Shown here in pieces: positions 27,332 to 36,108 of a DNA stretch of 64,000 bases. The notes beneath the pieces were generated by a model. It was not told the origin of the DNA. It did not search any database and saw only the letters and a program-made list of their open reading frames with translations. Position numbers and translations under genes: made by a program. The stretch is taken from the NCBI RefSeq assembly GCF_004123905.1, contig NZ_MZXW01000035.1:372001-436000 (forward strand), written 5' to 3'. Positions within the stretch are counted from its first letter, which is position 1. Each line of letters starts with the position of its first letter. The DNA is from Bradyrhizobium betae (lineage in GTDB: Bacteria > Pseudomonadota > Alphaproteobacteria > Rhizobiales > Xanthobacteraceae).

Positions 27332-27355
27332 TTCCGCTGTGCGGAATTAAATTCC
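27332..27355. promoter_or_regulatory. Two overlapping IclR-type operator palindromes
   Basis: TTCCGC-TGT-GCGGAA (27332-27346) and GGAATT-A-AATTCC (27343-27355) are perfect dyads sharing four bases. They sit between the divergent IclR and biotin-carrier genes. The second resembles the TGGAAATNATTTCCA box known for E. coli IclR. Binding by the neighbouring IclR is inferred. Confidence 0.65.
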
Positions 27356-27410
27356 ACTTGCAGACGACGCTACCTCAGGCATTTTGCGCCGACAACAAAA
27401 AGGCGATGGC

Positions 27411-27632
27411 ATGCCAGAAATAAAGATCGTCACTGAGGTCGCGGGACGTATCTGCGCAACGCCCGTGCAAGTTGGAGGAACCGTTGCGGACGGTGACGAC
27501 GTTGTGGTGGTCGAAGCCATGAAGATGGAGATACCCGTGCTCTCACCCGCGAGCGGCACGATCACATCGTTGCTCGTCAAGCTCGACGATGTCGTTGCCG
27601 AGGGACAGGCGATCGCAATCGTCGTGAGCTGA
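27411..27632 (+). CDS. Biotin carboxyl carrier protein, minimal 73-aa form
   Basis: A 73-residue single biotinyl/lipoyl domain. The biotinylation motif EAMKM places the target lysine at Lys38, followed by SGTITSLLVKLDDVVAEGQA. Such free small carriers serve acyl-CoA carboxylases. ATG at 27411 follows AAAAAGGCGATGGC. It is divergent from the IclR gene and shares the operators. Partner enzymes would be the carboxyltransferase at 24853-26412 and a biotin carboxylase encoded elsewhere (inference). Confidence 0.92.
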   Translation: MPEIKIVTEVAGRICATPVQVGGTVADGDDVVVVEAMKMEIPVLSPASGTITSLLVKLDDVVAEGQAIAIVVS

Positions 27633-27798
27633 CCGCATTCACCGCAGCTTCCGCGACAATCTGTCTGCTTCTTTCCTGCGTTCGCGGTACGGCGTTGCCA
27701 TCGCTCGGTCGCGATGACATGATCCGCCTCAAACAAAATCTGTTTCAAACAAAGAACGAAAATCTTCGCGGCAAACGCGAGGAGCATTGGAGGGAAAC

Positions 27799-28965
27799 AT
27801 GTTTCGTGGGCTGGTCATGCTCGCGCCTGCCTTGGCTGCGGGCATTTCTTTTGCGTCTACACGCTACGCATGCGCCGAGGACATCAAGCTGCCGGCGACA
27901 TTGACGTTCACCGCCTATGACACCGGCACCGCCGGCTTCAACATCGCGGTCGGCGTCGGCAAGATGATGAAGGATAAATACTCCACCGACGTGCGCGTGC
28001 TCCCCGCGGGCAACGACGTCGCGCGACTCGCGCCGCTGCGCGCCAAGCGCGCGGCGTCTGCGGCGATGGGATCGGGCACCTATTTCGCGCAGGAGGGCGT
28101 GTTCGAGTTTGGCTCGCGGGAATGGGGTCCGCAGCCGCTCCAGATCATGCTGTCGAGCGTCGATTGCAATTGCGGTTCGCTTGGCGTTGCCGCCGATAGC
28201 GGTGTGAAAGATCTGAAGGACCTGAAAGGCAAGCGCGTCGGCTTCGTAGTCGGCTCGCCCGCGCTGAACCAGAATTCGCTCGCGGTGCTCGCCTTCGCCG
28301 GCCTGACGCAGAAGGACGTCAAGATCGTCGAGTTCGCGAGTTACGGCGCGATGTGGAAGGGCCTGATCAACAACGACACGGATGCGGCCTTCGGCACCAC
28401 CATCACCGGCCCCGCCAAGGAAGCCGAGACCTCGCCGCGCGGCCTGATCTGGCCGCCGCTGCCGGCCAAGGACAAGGAAGGCTGGGCGCGGATGCAGAAG
28501 GTCGGCTCGTTCTTCTTCCCGCAGACGGCGACCTGCGGCGCCGGCATCACGCCCGAGAAACCAATTGAGCTTGGCAACTACCCCTACCCGATCTTCGTCG
28601 CCTACGCCTCGCAAGCGCCCGACCAGGTCTATGCCATCACCAAGGCGATGATCACAAACTACGATGCCTATAAGGGCTCCGCGCCCGGCGCCGGCGGGCT
28701 TGCCGCCGACCGGCAGACCAAGAACTGGGTGGTGCCGGTGCATCCCGGCGCGGTGAAGGCGCTGAAGGAGGCCGGACAATGGAGCGACGCGCAGGACGCG
28801 CACAACAGCAAGCTGATCAAGCGGCAAGAAGTGCTTGGCGCAGCGTGGACCGACTACGGCAAGTCCAATCCGCCTGCGGATGACAAGGCGTTCTTGGAGG
28901 GATGGATGAAGGCGCGTGCCGCGGCGCTTGCGAAAGCCGACATGCCGAACGGGTTCGAGGATTAG
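27799..28965 (+). CDS. TAXI-family TRAP transporter solute-binding protein
   Basis: A 388-residue periplasmic protein. The signal peptide is FRGLVMLAPALAAGISFAST, and the mature part has the TAXI pattern: YDTGTAGFNIAVGVGKMM, DVRVLPAGNDVARLAPLRAKR and LKDLKGKRVGFVVGSP. TAXI proteins feed fused TRAP permeases and bind acidic amino acids or other organic anions. ATG at 27799 follows GGAGGG. It is followed by the TRAP permease and a glutaminase, so glutamate or glutamine is a plausible ligand (inference). Confidence 0.92.
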   Translation: MFRGLVMLAPALAAGISFASTRYACAEDIKLPATLTFTAYDTGTAGFNIAVGVGKMMKDKYSTDVRVLPAGNDVARLAPLRAKRAASAAMGSGTYFAQEGVFEFGSREWGPQPLQIMLSSVDCNCGSLGVAADSGVKDLKDLKGKRVGFVVGSPALNQNSLAVLAFAGLTQKDVKIVEFASYGAMWKGLINNDTDAAFGTTITGPAKEAETSPRGLIWPPLPAKDKEGWARMQKVGSFFFPQTATCGAGITPEKPIELGNYPYPIFVAYASQAPDQVYAITKAMITNYDAYKGSAPGAGGLAADRQTKNWVVPVHPGAVKALKEAGQWSDAQDAHNSKLIKRQEVLGAAWTDYGKSNPPADDKAFLEGWMKARAAALAKADMPNGFED

Positions 28966-28991
28966 TGCTCAACGCACGCGCGGGGTCGATC

Positions 28992-31067
28992 ATGTCGTCT
29001 GCTTCCATCTCCACCATCCCCGAGAGCGAGGCCAAGCGGGTCGTGTTCGACGATCCGCATGGGGCTGCCGCCAACATGCAGGAAGCCGAGGTCACGCGGG
29101 TTCGCGCGCTTCGGGGCGTCTGGCGCTGGGCACTGGTCATCGCGACGGCGGCAACGATCCTGCTTTGCATCAACCAGCAATTCTCGCTGCGCTTCTTCGT
29201 CGGCTACACCCAGCTCAACACGGAGTATTTTTATCTCCTGATCGCGTTGATGCTGCCGTTCACGTTTTTGATCTTTCCGGGCACGGAACGCGCGCCGCTC
29301 GACCGCATTCCCTGGTACGATCTGCTGTTCTCCCTCGTGACCTTCGCCGCGGCGCTGCTGTTGATGTCGAACGTACGCAAGGCGGCGGAGGCCGGATGGG
29401 AGTTCGGGGGCGCACCGACCAAGGTGATCGCCGCGGGCCTCGTGATGTGGGTGATGCTGATGGAGGCGCTGCGCCGCACCGGCGGCTGGAGCCTGCTGCT
29501 CAGCGTCTTCCCCTTCACGGTCTATCCGCTGTTCGCGGAGTCCGGCTGGCTCGGGCCGTTCCGCGGCACGCAGTCGACGCTGGAGCAGGCGACCGCCTAT
29601 CACGTGCTGTCGGGCGAGAGCCTGCTCGGCATTCCCATCCAGGCCTTTGCCGACACCGTGATCGGCTTCCTCGTGTTCGGCACGGCGTTGATGATGACGG
29701 GCGCCGGAAAATTCTTCATCAACCTTGCGTTTGCGCTGTGCGGCACGTTTCGCGGGGGTGCCGCAAAAGTCTGCATCTTTGCGAGCGGCCTGCTCGGCAT
29801 GATGTCGGGCTCGATCATCTCCAACGTGCTCACCGCCGGCACCATGACCATTCCCGTCATGAAGAAGAGCGGTTTCCGCGCCTCCTATGCCGGCGCGATC
29901 GAGGCCTGCGCCTCGACCGGCGCGGTGCTGGCGCCGCCGGTGATGGGCGCGACCGCCTTCGTGATCGCGCAATTCCTCAATGTCAGCTACGCCGACGTCG
30001 CGATCGCCGCGATCATTCCCGCCGCGCTCTATTACATCGGCTTGTTCATGCAGGTCGATTCCTATGCCGCCCGCCACGGCCTGAAGGGCATTCCGCGCGC
30101 CGATCTGCCGCGGATCATGGATACGATCAAGGACGGCTGGTACTACGTGTTCGTCATCGCGCTGCTGATCGTGATGCTGCTCTATTTCAAGCGCGAGAGC
30201 CACGCGCCGTTCTACGCGACCGCGCTGCTGCTGGTTCTCAACCAGCTGTTCTCCAGGGACACGCGCTGGACGCTGGCAACGATCGGAAAATTCCTCGAGG
30301 TCAATGGCCGCACCTTCGTCGAGCTGGTCGGCATCCTCGCCGGCTGCGGCCTGCTGATCGGGGCGTTCTCGATGACCGGCGTGGTGTCGAGCCTCGCCAA
30401 CGACCTGCTGCACATTGCCGGCGACAATCCGTTCCTGCTGCTCGGCATGTGTGCGCTGACCAGCCTCATCCTGGGGCTCGGGCTGACGACGACGGCCTGC
30501 TATATCTTCCTCGCCATTCTGGTGGCCCCCGCGCTGGAGAAGCTCGGGCTCAACAAGATGGCCGTGCACATGTTCATCTTCTACTGGGGCATGCTGTCGT
30601 CGATCACGCCGCCGGTCGCGATCGCCTCGTTCGCCGCGGCCGGCATCGCCGGGTCGCCGGCGATGAAGACGGGATGGGAATCGATGTGGGTCGGCAGCAT
30701 CATCTACTTCATCCCGTTCTTCTTCGTGCTCAATCCGGCGCTGGTGTTGCAGGGGCCGAGCCCCTATCTCACCGGTCTCGGTCTGATGGCGCTGGCGGCC
30801 TTCGGCACGCTGTTCATCTGCGGCGGCATCCAAGGCTATCAGCCCTTCGTCGGCGACCTCCGCGGTGCCGGTGCGCTGGAGTGGCCATTGCGCGTGCTGC
30901 TGGTGATCGGCGGCTTCGTGGTGGCGACCCCGGGCGGCGGGATCATGCCGCTGTCGCAAATGCAGGTGACGCTGCTGGGCCTTGCCATCCTCGTGCCCAC
31001 GGTCCTGATCGCCCTGCTGCTGGTCCGGCGGCAACCGCCGATGCCGGACGGGTTGCGCATCCCCTGA
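28992..31067 (+). CDS. TRAP transporter permease, fused 4TM/12TM type
   Basis: A 691-residue membrane protein with a small hydrophobic N-terminal unit (four helices) joined to a large unit of about twelve helices, as in TAXI-associated TRAP permeases. Motifs include GMMSGSIISNVLTAGTMTIP and EACASTGAVLAPPVMGATAF, substrate and sodium-site loops of the DctM type. It imports the ligand of the upstream TAXI protein using the ion gradient. ATG at 28992 lies 26 bases after the TAXI stop; a GTG at 28965 is an alternative start. Confidence 0.9.
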   Translation: MSSASISTIPESEAKRVVFDDPHGAAANMQEAEVTRVRALRGVWRWALVIATAATILLCINQQFSLRFFVGYTQLNTEYFYLLIALMLPFTFLIFPGTERAPLDRIPWYDLLFSLVTFAAALLLMSNVRKAAEAGWEFGGAPTKVIAAGLVMWVMLMEALRRTGGWSLLLSVFPFTVYPLFAESGWLGPFRGTQSTLEQATAYHVLSGESLLGIPIQAFADTVIGFLVFGTALMMTGAGKFFINLAFALCGTFRGGAAKVCIFASGLLGMMSGSIISNVLTAGTMTIPVMKKSGFRASYAGAIEACASTGAVLAPPVMGATAFVIAQFLNVSYADVAIAAIIPAALYYIGLFMQVDSYAARHGLKGIPRADLPRIMDTIKDGWYYVFVIALLIVMLLYFKRESHAPFYATALLLVLNQLFSRDTRWTLATIGKFLEVNGRTFVELVGILAGCGLLIGAFSMTGVVSSLANDLLHIAGDNPFLLLGMCALTSLILGLGLTTTACYIFLAILVAPALEKLGLNKMAVHMFIFYWGMLSSITPPVAIASFAAAGIAGSPAMKTGWESMWVGSIIYFIPFFFVLNPALVLQGPSPYLTGLGLMALAAFGTLFICGGIQGYQPFVGDLRGAGALEWPLRVLLVIGGFVVATPGGGIMPLSQMQVTLLGLAILVPTVLIALLLVRRQPPMPDGLRIP

Positions 31068-31088
31068 TTGCGTTGCACAAGGGAGGCG

Positions 31089-32933
31089 ATGACCCAATCG
31101 CCGCCCGCCTCCGCCTGGATCCGCTCAAAACCGCCTTTGCTGCGGTTTCTGGACACTTGCCTCAACGAATTCTCCGCCGAAACGTCAGGTCATGTCGCCG
31201 ACTACATTCCCGAGCTTGGCAAGGCCGACCCTGCCCATTTTGGCATCAGCCTCGCGACGCTGGACGGCCATGTCTACGAGGTCGGTGACTCCAGGGTGCC
31301 CTTCACCATCCAGTCGATGTCGAAGCCGTTCGTGTTCGCGCTGGCGCTGGACCTGCTCGGCGCGAGCAAGGTCGAGAGCGCGATCGGGGTCGAGCCCTCG
31401 GGCGATCCCTTCAACTCGATCCGGCTCAATTCCGACAACCATCCGTTCAACCCGATGGTCAATGCCGGCGCGATCGCCTGCACCGGGCTGATCTATGACA
31501 GCAAGGGCGCGGACGCCTTCGAGCAGATCCGCCTCGCGCTCAGCCGCTTTGCCGGGCGCGATCTCGCGGTGGACGAGGCCGTCTACGCTTCCGAAAGCCA
31601 GACCGGCGACCGCAACCGCGCGATCGGCTATCTCCTCAAGACCAACGCGGTGATCTCCGACAATGTCGCCGGCGTCCTCGACGTCTATTTCCGGCAATGT
31701 GCGGTGCTGGTCACCGCGCGCGACATCGCGGTGATGGCGGCGACGCTCGCCAATCGCGGTATCAACCCGGTGACGGGCGAGCAGGTGCTGACGCCTTACG
31801 CGATCTCGCGCACGCTGTCGGTGATGACGTCGTCGGGCATGTACGACTATGCCGGCGAATGGATCTACCGGATCGGCATCCCCGCCAAGAGCGGCGTCGG
31901 CGGCGGCATCTTGGCGGCCCTCCCCGCCCGCCTCGGCCTCGGCAGCTATTCGCCAAAGCTCGACAAGCACGGCAACAGCGTGCGCGGCATCAAGGTTTGC
32001 GAAGCGCTGTCCTCGCACTACGATCTGCATATGCTCAATCGCAGCGACGACGCACGCAACGCGGTTATTGCAGACTACGATATCGGCAAGAGCCCGTCCC
32101 GCCGCGTCCGCCGTCCGCAGGAGCGCGAGATTTTGGCCGCGCACGAGCAGGAGGTGCGGATCATCGAGCTGGTCGGCACATTGTCGCTGTCGGCGGTCGA
32201 CTACGTCTCGCGCCGGCTCGCCGGGCGGCCACGGCCGCAATTCGTGATCTTCGATCTGCATCGCGTCACCTCCACCACCCGTGCCGGGGCGCGGCTCGTG
32301 GCTGAAGCCTTCGAGGAGCTGGCCGCGCTGAATGTCACCGTCGTGATTTCAGGCGTCAGGCGCGCCTCCAAGGAATGGAATACGCTGCGGGAGTGGACGG
32401 CCGAGCTGAAGAACGTCCGCGACTTCTACCTGCTCGACGCCGCGATCGAATGGGCGGAAGACCAGATCGTGTACCGCCATGGTGGCTCCATCGACTTTCA
32501 CGAAACCACCGAGCTGTCCGAGCAGCCATTGCTGGCAGGTCTCAGCGACGAAGAGCTGGCCGACCTGGCGTCGCTCAGCACGATCCGGACACATCATTCG
32601 GGCGAGAAGATCGTCACCACCGGCGATCCCGCCGATATGCTGCATTTCCTGCGCAGCGGCGCCGTCCACGTCACGCTGCCCGACGGCGTGCGGCTGGCGA
32701 CGCTGACCGCGGGCATGGCTTTTGGCGAGATGGCGCTGCTTGAAGCGACCCGCTCTGCCGACGTGTTCGCGGATATGGCGGCGACGGCGTTCGAGGTTCC
32801 GCTCAAGGATTTCGAACGCTTCCGTGAGCAGCACCCGCGCGCATCCGAGCGGATCATGCGCAATCTGGCGCAGCTGCTGGCGGACCGCCTGATCGTCGCC
32901 AACGCCAAGGTGGACATCCTGACGTCGACGTGA
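31089..32933 (+). CDS. glsA: Glutaminase fused to STAS and cyclic-nucleotide-binding domains
   Basis: A 614-residue, three-domain protein. Residues about 1-310 are a glutaminase: the catalytic serine and lysine are in the SxxK-type motif QSMSKPF, with NAGAIACTGLI and KSGVGGGILA nearby. About 350-460 is a STAS domain (VRIIELVGTLSLSAVDY, VIFDLHRVTS). About 490-610 is a cNMP-binding domain with the phosphate-binding cassette FGEMALLEATRSAD, including the Glu and Arg that bind cAMP. It hydrolyses glutamine to glutamate and ammonia, presumably under allosteric control. It sits 21 bases behind the TRAP permease. Confidence 0.92.
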   Translation: MTQSPPASAWIRSKPPLLRFLDTCLNEFSAETSGHVADYIPELGKADPAHFGISLATLDGHVYEVGDSRVPFTIQSMSKPFVFALALDLLGASKVESAIGVEPSGDPFNSIRLNSDNHPFNPMVNAGAIACTGLIYDSKGADAFEQIRLALSRFAGRDLAVDEAVYASESQTGDRNRAIGYLLKTNAVISDNVAGVLDVYFRQCAVLVTARDIAVMAATLANRGINPVTGEQVLTPYAISRTLSVMTSSGMYDYAGEWIYRIGIPAKSGVGGGILAALPARLGLGSYSPKLDKHGNSVRGIKVCEALSSHYDLHMLNRSDDARNAVIADYDIGKSPSRRVRRPQEREILAAHEQEVRIIELVGTLSLSAVDYVSRRLAGRPRPQFVIFDLHRVTSTTRAGARLVAEAFEELAALNVTVVISGVRRASKEWNTLREWTAELKNVRDFYLLDAAIEWAEDQIVYRHGGSIDFHETTELSEQPLLAGLSDEELADLASLSTIRTHHSGEKIVTTGDPADMLHFLRSGAVHVTLPDGVRLATLTAGMAFGEMALLEATRSADVFADMAATAFEVPLKDFERFREQHPRASERIMRNLAQLLADRLIVANAKVDILTST

Positions 32934-32940
32934 GCGGCGC

Positions 32941-33243
32941 CTATCGGCTCGCCGCCTCGCTGATCCGCCGCTTGATCTTGGCGGCGCTGGCCTCGAGCAA
33001 TTCGGATGGCTGCTGGCCGGTCGCGGCGCACAGGCAGGCCCAGTAGTAGACGACATCGCCGAGCTCTTCGATGAGACCCGCCTTGTCCAACCAGTCATCG
33101 CGCAACAGCTTCTTGATGTGCTCGGCAACCTCGCCGGATTCACCTGCGAGGCCAAGACCGAGATAGGACAGCCGCTCGTTGGACGGATGCTCATCGACTT
33201 TCGCAACGCTTGCGGCCCAGGCCGCGTATTCATCGATCGTCAT
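32941..33243 (-). CDS. MazG-like nucleotide pyrophosphohydrolase
   Basis: A 100-residue all-alpha NTP-PPase. The metal-binding helices carry the acids in GLAGESGEVAEHIKK and IEELGDVVYYWA, the ExxE and ExxD motifs of the MazG superfamily. It should hydrolyse (d)NTPs to NMPs and pyrophosphate. It ends 7 bases from the stop of the glutaminase gene on the other strand, so the two are convergent. It may be a house-cleaning enzyme. Confidence 0.85.
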   Translation of the reverse strand: MTIDEYAAWAASVAKVDEHPSNERLSYLGLGLAGESGEVAEHIKKLLRDDWLDKAGLIEELGDVVYYWACLCAATGQQPSELLEASAAKIKRRISEAASR

Positions 33244-33269
33244 CGGCAGACCTCGCCGCGGTTTTTGAA

Positions 33270-33797
33270 TCAGCCCACCACTTCCGTGACGGGCTGGAGA
33301 TCGATCTCGAATGTCTCCAGGAATTTCGAGGTCATGATGTAGAAGCCGACCGAGAGCTGGAGTTCGACCAGCGCGGCCGGCGTCAGCTTTGCGGCGATCG
33401 CCTTGAAGGTCGCATCGGTCGGCTTGTTCAATTTCACGATCTCGTCCGTGAACGCGAGGGCGGCGCGCTGCACTTCATTGAAACAGCTCGCCGCCTGCCA
33501 GTTGTCGAGCGCCTCGTTCTGCTCGTCGGTGACGCCGACATTCTTGCCGATACGCTTGTGCGCGACGATCTCGTACGGTGCCTCGCACAGGATCCCGGTG
33601 CGCGTGATCGCAAGCTCGCGGACCACAGGATCGAGCTCGCCCTTGTGGCGGATGGCGCCACCGAGGCGGCAATACTGCTCAAAATAGCTCGGCGAATGCG
33701 CCATCATGCGGAAGATGTTGGCGTGGCGGTTCTTGTCGAGGATTTCGCGGGTGCGGTCGGACGCGTTGATCGGGTCGCTGTAGAGGATACGGGCCAT
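33270..33797 (-). CDS. Carboxymuconolactone decarboxylase-family protein (AhpD-like)
   Basis: A 175-residue all-alpha protein. The segment GILCEAPYEIVAHKRIG matches the conserved active-site helix of the CMD/AhpD family, in which Cys, Glu and His shuttle protons; only one of the two AhpD cysteines is present, so disulfide reductase activity is doubtful. The N-terminus (MARILYSDPINASDR) fits the family. It is upstream of the MazG-like gene in the same direction. The substrate is unknown. Confidence 0.8.
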   Translation of the reverse strand: MARILYSDPINASDRTREILDKNRHANIFRMMAHSPSYFEQYCRLGGAIRHKGELDPVVRELAITRTGILCEAPYEIVAHKRIGKNVGVTDEQNEALDNWQAASCFNEVQRAALAFTDEIVKLNKPTDATFKAIAAKLTPAALVELQLSVGFYIMTSKFLETFEIDLQPVTEVVG

Positions 33798-33869
33798 CAG
33801 TCACCTTGGGTCTTGTTGTCGTTTTTTGGCAGTCCCCAAGACTATTCTTGCGACGACCCGAGAGCAACA

Positions 33870-36098
33870 TCATGCCGAGGATTTGGGCTCCGGAAACGGC
33901 GTCGAATCGGCGAAGCGCCTGACGATGTTGGTCACCAGCAGGGCCGCCACGTTGTTGTAGCCGTCCACCGGCAACGCGCCGATGAAATTCATCGAGCCGA
34001 CCGAAAACACCGCGCCACCGTTCGGCGTTTCGAAAAAGGTCAGGTCGGAGCGGATGATGTCCTCGCGCGAGGCCGGCCAGGTGTGGTCGTAGCGCTCCTC
34101 GTTGACGGGCTGATAGGTCGGATCATCAAGCACGGCGCGGCCGATGATGATCGCGTGATGCGGCGTGCCGAGGCGTGTATCCGCACGATCGAGCTCGTGG
34201 CCGGCCGCGCCGCCGCCCATGAAGCCGCGCTCGCCGAGCCTGGCACCGGGGCTCGCCAGGTCCTCGATCCCCTCGCGCATGAACGCGACGCGGGGATCGA
34301 GAATGCCGTCGAGGAAGGTGTAGGGGAAACCCTTATATTCCCCTTGCGTGCTGAAGCCGACGCCGACCAGCGCCTGCGGCGGCCGGCCGAGCCGTCGCCA
34401 GAGGCCGCCATAGGAGCCGTCGAACGCATGATAGCTCTCGCCGGGCAGCGTCTCCCAGAGCCGGATGCCGCCCTCGGCGCGCCGCAGCTCGAACGCCCAG
34501 GTACCCGTCGCATGGGGCACCACTTTCCAGTAGAAGCCGTTGCCGCCGAGATACATGAAGCGACCGCCATTGCCGAGATAGGCACCGAGCGCATCGAGCG
34601 TCTCATGGGTGTGGTATTCCGGATGCTGGCCGGTGAGAACGACCGCATATTTCGACAACAGCTCGACGCCCTCGGCATGGACATCATGATCGGTGATGAC
34701 CTCGAAGTCGATGTCCTTGCGCGTGAGAAGATCGGTGATGGCGCTGTCGGCGGAGATCCAGTAGAGGCCCGAGCCGGCATCGCTGGGGTCGACCAGATGG
34801 ATCTGGTTGACGCGTTTGTCGATCAGCGGCCGGCGCATGGTCGACATCACCACGCCGCTGCCGTCCGAATGGAAATTGTAGGGCGAGACGCCGTATTCCG
34901 GATGGCCGTCCGGCGCCTGCGCCAGCGCGCCCCAGGCCAGCGAGCGCTCCGTGATCAGGGCCTGCCTGCCCTTCTTCTGATACTGGCTGTAGACCGTGTA
35001 ACTGAAGGTCGGCGCGAGGAACGCCACCTTGGCCTGCGATCCCGGTATCTTGGCGCGGACATAGAAGACGATGTTGTCGCGCGCGCCGTCCTTTTCGAGA
35101 TGCAGCGCATAGACGCCGCTTTTCCAATCGTCCGGCACGGTGAAGCTCAGCGACGGCTGCCAGCCGGAATCGCCGATGTCGTCGTCGTGGAAATGGATCG
35201 CGCCCCACAGCTTCGGCTCTTCGGTCCAGCGATGCGTCACGCCGCCGGTCCAGCGCGAGCCCGTCATCGCGCGCGTCGGCAAATTGATGCAGGTGCCGTG
35301 CGCCTTGGCGGCGCCGATATCGGTCGCGGTGTCGGTCGGAATGCCGATGGAGAAATCCCATTCAGCGATGGCGGGTGTCGCCGCGCCAGAGGCAAGCGCG
35401 GCGATAACGCCGTCGAGCCCAGCGCTACCATCGACGATGCGCGGTCGTTCGATCTTGCCGTTGAAGTGGTGGACGACACCCTGCCCTGCACGCTCAGCGG
35501 CAATCGCGACGGCCCCCGTGCCGGCCAAGACAGCCTTTGCGACGCTCGATGATTTCGTCGCGCGCTCGTCGCGGTCCAGTCTGATCTTGCGCGGCGCCTG
35601 CGCGATCGCCAGCGATCCTGTGGCCGGGTCGAACAGGCACGCGATGTCGTGCCAGGCACGCTCGGTGAGCGCGACACCGGCCTCGACCTCGACGGTGCCC
35701 TCGCCGGTCACGAGCCCGGCGAAAGCGCCGCTTTCACTGATGCCGAGCGTCAGCGCGCCGCCGGCGCCCGCAAAATTCAGCACGGCCTGCTTGCCCGCGG
35801 CGAGCAAGGTCGGCCAGACGGTCGCAGCAAAGGCGACCGGACCTGGCGGCAAAGCCAGTGCTGATACATCGACCCATGAGCCCTTGGCGATGGTCTGCTC
35901 GATCCCCTCGTGCTGGCCTTCGAGATCCCACTTGACCGGAATCTCGCGATAGCCCGGTCCCCTGGGGTTCGGGTCGCCACAGATCACGCGCGCGATCCGC
36001 GCCGAATAGCGGCCGCCGCCCTTGACCGCGATCATGAACTTGATGTCGTCGCCGGAGCGCACGCTCCAGCGGTCCGCATAGCCGGTGATTGGAAGCAT
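33870..36098 (-). CDS. N,N-dimethylformamidase large-subunit-like hydrolase
   Basis: A 742-residue protein of the DmfA2 type. A LamG/concanavalin-like beta domain occupies roughly residues 70-240 (AATVWPTLLAAGKQAVLNF). The large C-terminal catalytic part includes FSYTVYSQYQKKG, PYNFHSDGSGV and FEVITDHDVH, then TGQHPEYHTHETLDALGAYL. The family is known to bind one iron through Tyr and Glu residues. It would hydrolyse an amide such as dimethylformamide or a related alkyl amide. No small-subunit gene is next to it. ATG at 36098 follows GAAGGATTTTCG. Confidence 0.82.
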   Translation of the reverse strand: MLPITGYADRWSVRSGDDIKFMIAVKGGGRYSARIARVICGDPNPRGPGYREIPVKWDLEGQHEGIEQTIAKGSWVDVSALALPPGPVAFAATVWPTLLAAGKQAVLNFAGAGGALTLGISESGAFAGLVTGEGTVEVEAGVALTERAWHDIACLFDPATGSLAIAQAPRKIRLDRDERATKSSSVAKAVLAGTGAVAIAAERAGQGVVHHFNGKIERPRIVDGSAGLDGVIAALASGAATPAIAEWDFSIGIPTDTATDIGAAKAHGTCINLPTRAMTGSRWTGGVTHRWTEEPKLWGAIHFHDDDIGDSGWQPSLSFTVPDDWKSGVYALHLEKDGARDNIVFYVRAKIPGSQAKVAFLAPTFSYTVYSQYQKKGRQALITERSLAWGALAQAPDGHPEYGVSPYNFHSDGSGVVMSTMRRPLIDKRVNQIHLVDPSDAGSGLYWISADSAITDLLTRKDIDFEVITDHDVHAEGVELLSKYAVVLTGQHPEYHTHETLDALGAYLGNGGRFMYLGGNGFYWKVVPHATGTWAFELRRAEGGIRLWETLPGESYHAFDGSYGGLWRRLGRPPQALVGVGFSTQGEYKGFPYTFLDGILDPRVAFMREGIEDLASPGARLGERGFMGGGAAGHELDRADTRLGTPHHAIIIGRAVLDDPTYQPVNEERYDHTWPASREDIIRSDLTFFETPNGGAVFSVGSMNFIGALPVDGYNNVAALLVTNIVRRFADSTPFPEPKSSA

Positions 36099-36108
36099 CG
36101 AAAATCCT

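Noticed and set aside
27731-27745. AAACA-N5-TGTTT dyad before the TAXI gene
   Set aside because: Short AT-rich arms in an AT-rich patch, easily produced by chance; not linked to a neighbouring regulator.
28962-31097. 711-codon open frame on the minus strand opposite the TRAP permease gene
   Set aside because: Arg/His/Gln-rich low-complexity translation with no recognisable motif; it is the antisense of a strongly supported membrane transporter gene in a GC-rich genome.
28916-31288. 790-codon plus-strand open frame overlapping the TRAP permease and glutaminase genes
   Set aside because: It is out of frame with both, Arg/His-rich and without any domain; a frame-shadow of two real genes.
33210-35552. 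780-codon open frame antisense to the dimethylformamidase-like gene
   Set aside because: Composition typical of antisense GC-rich sequence, no start context, and the opposite strand encodes a recognisable family protein.
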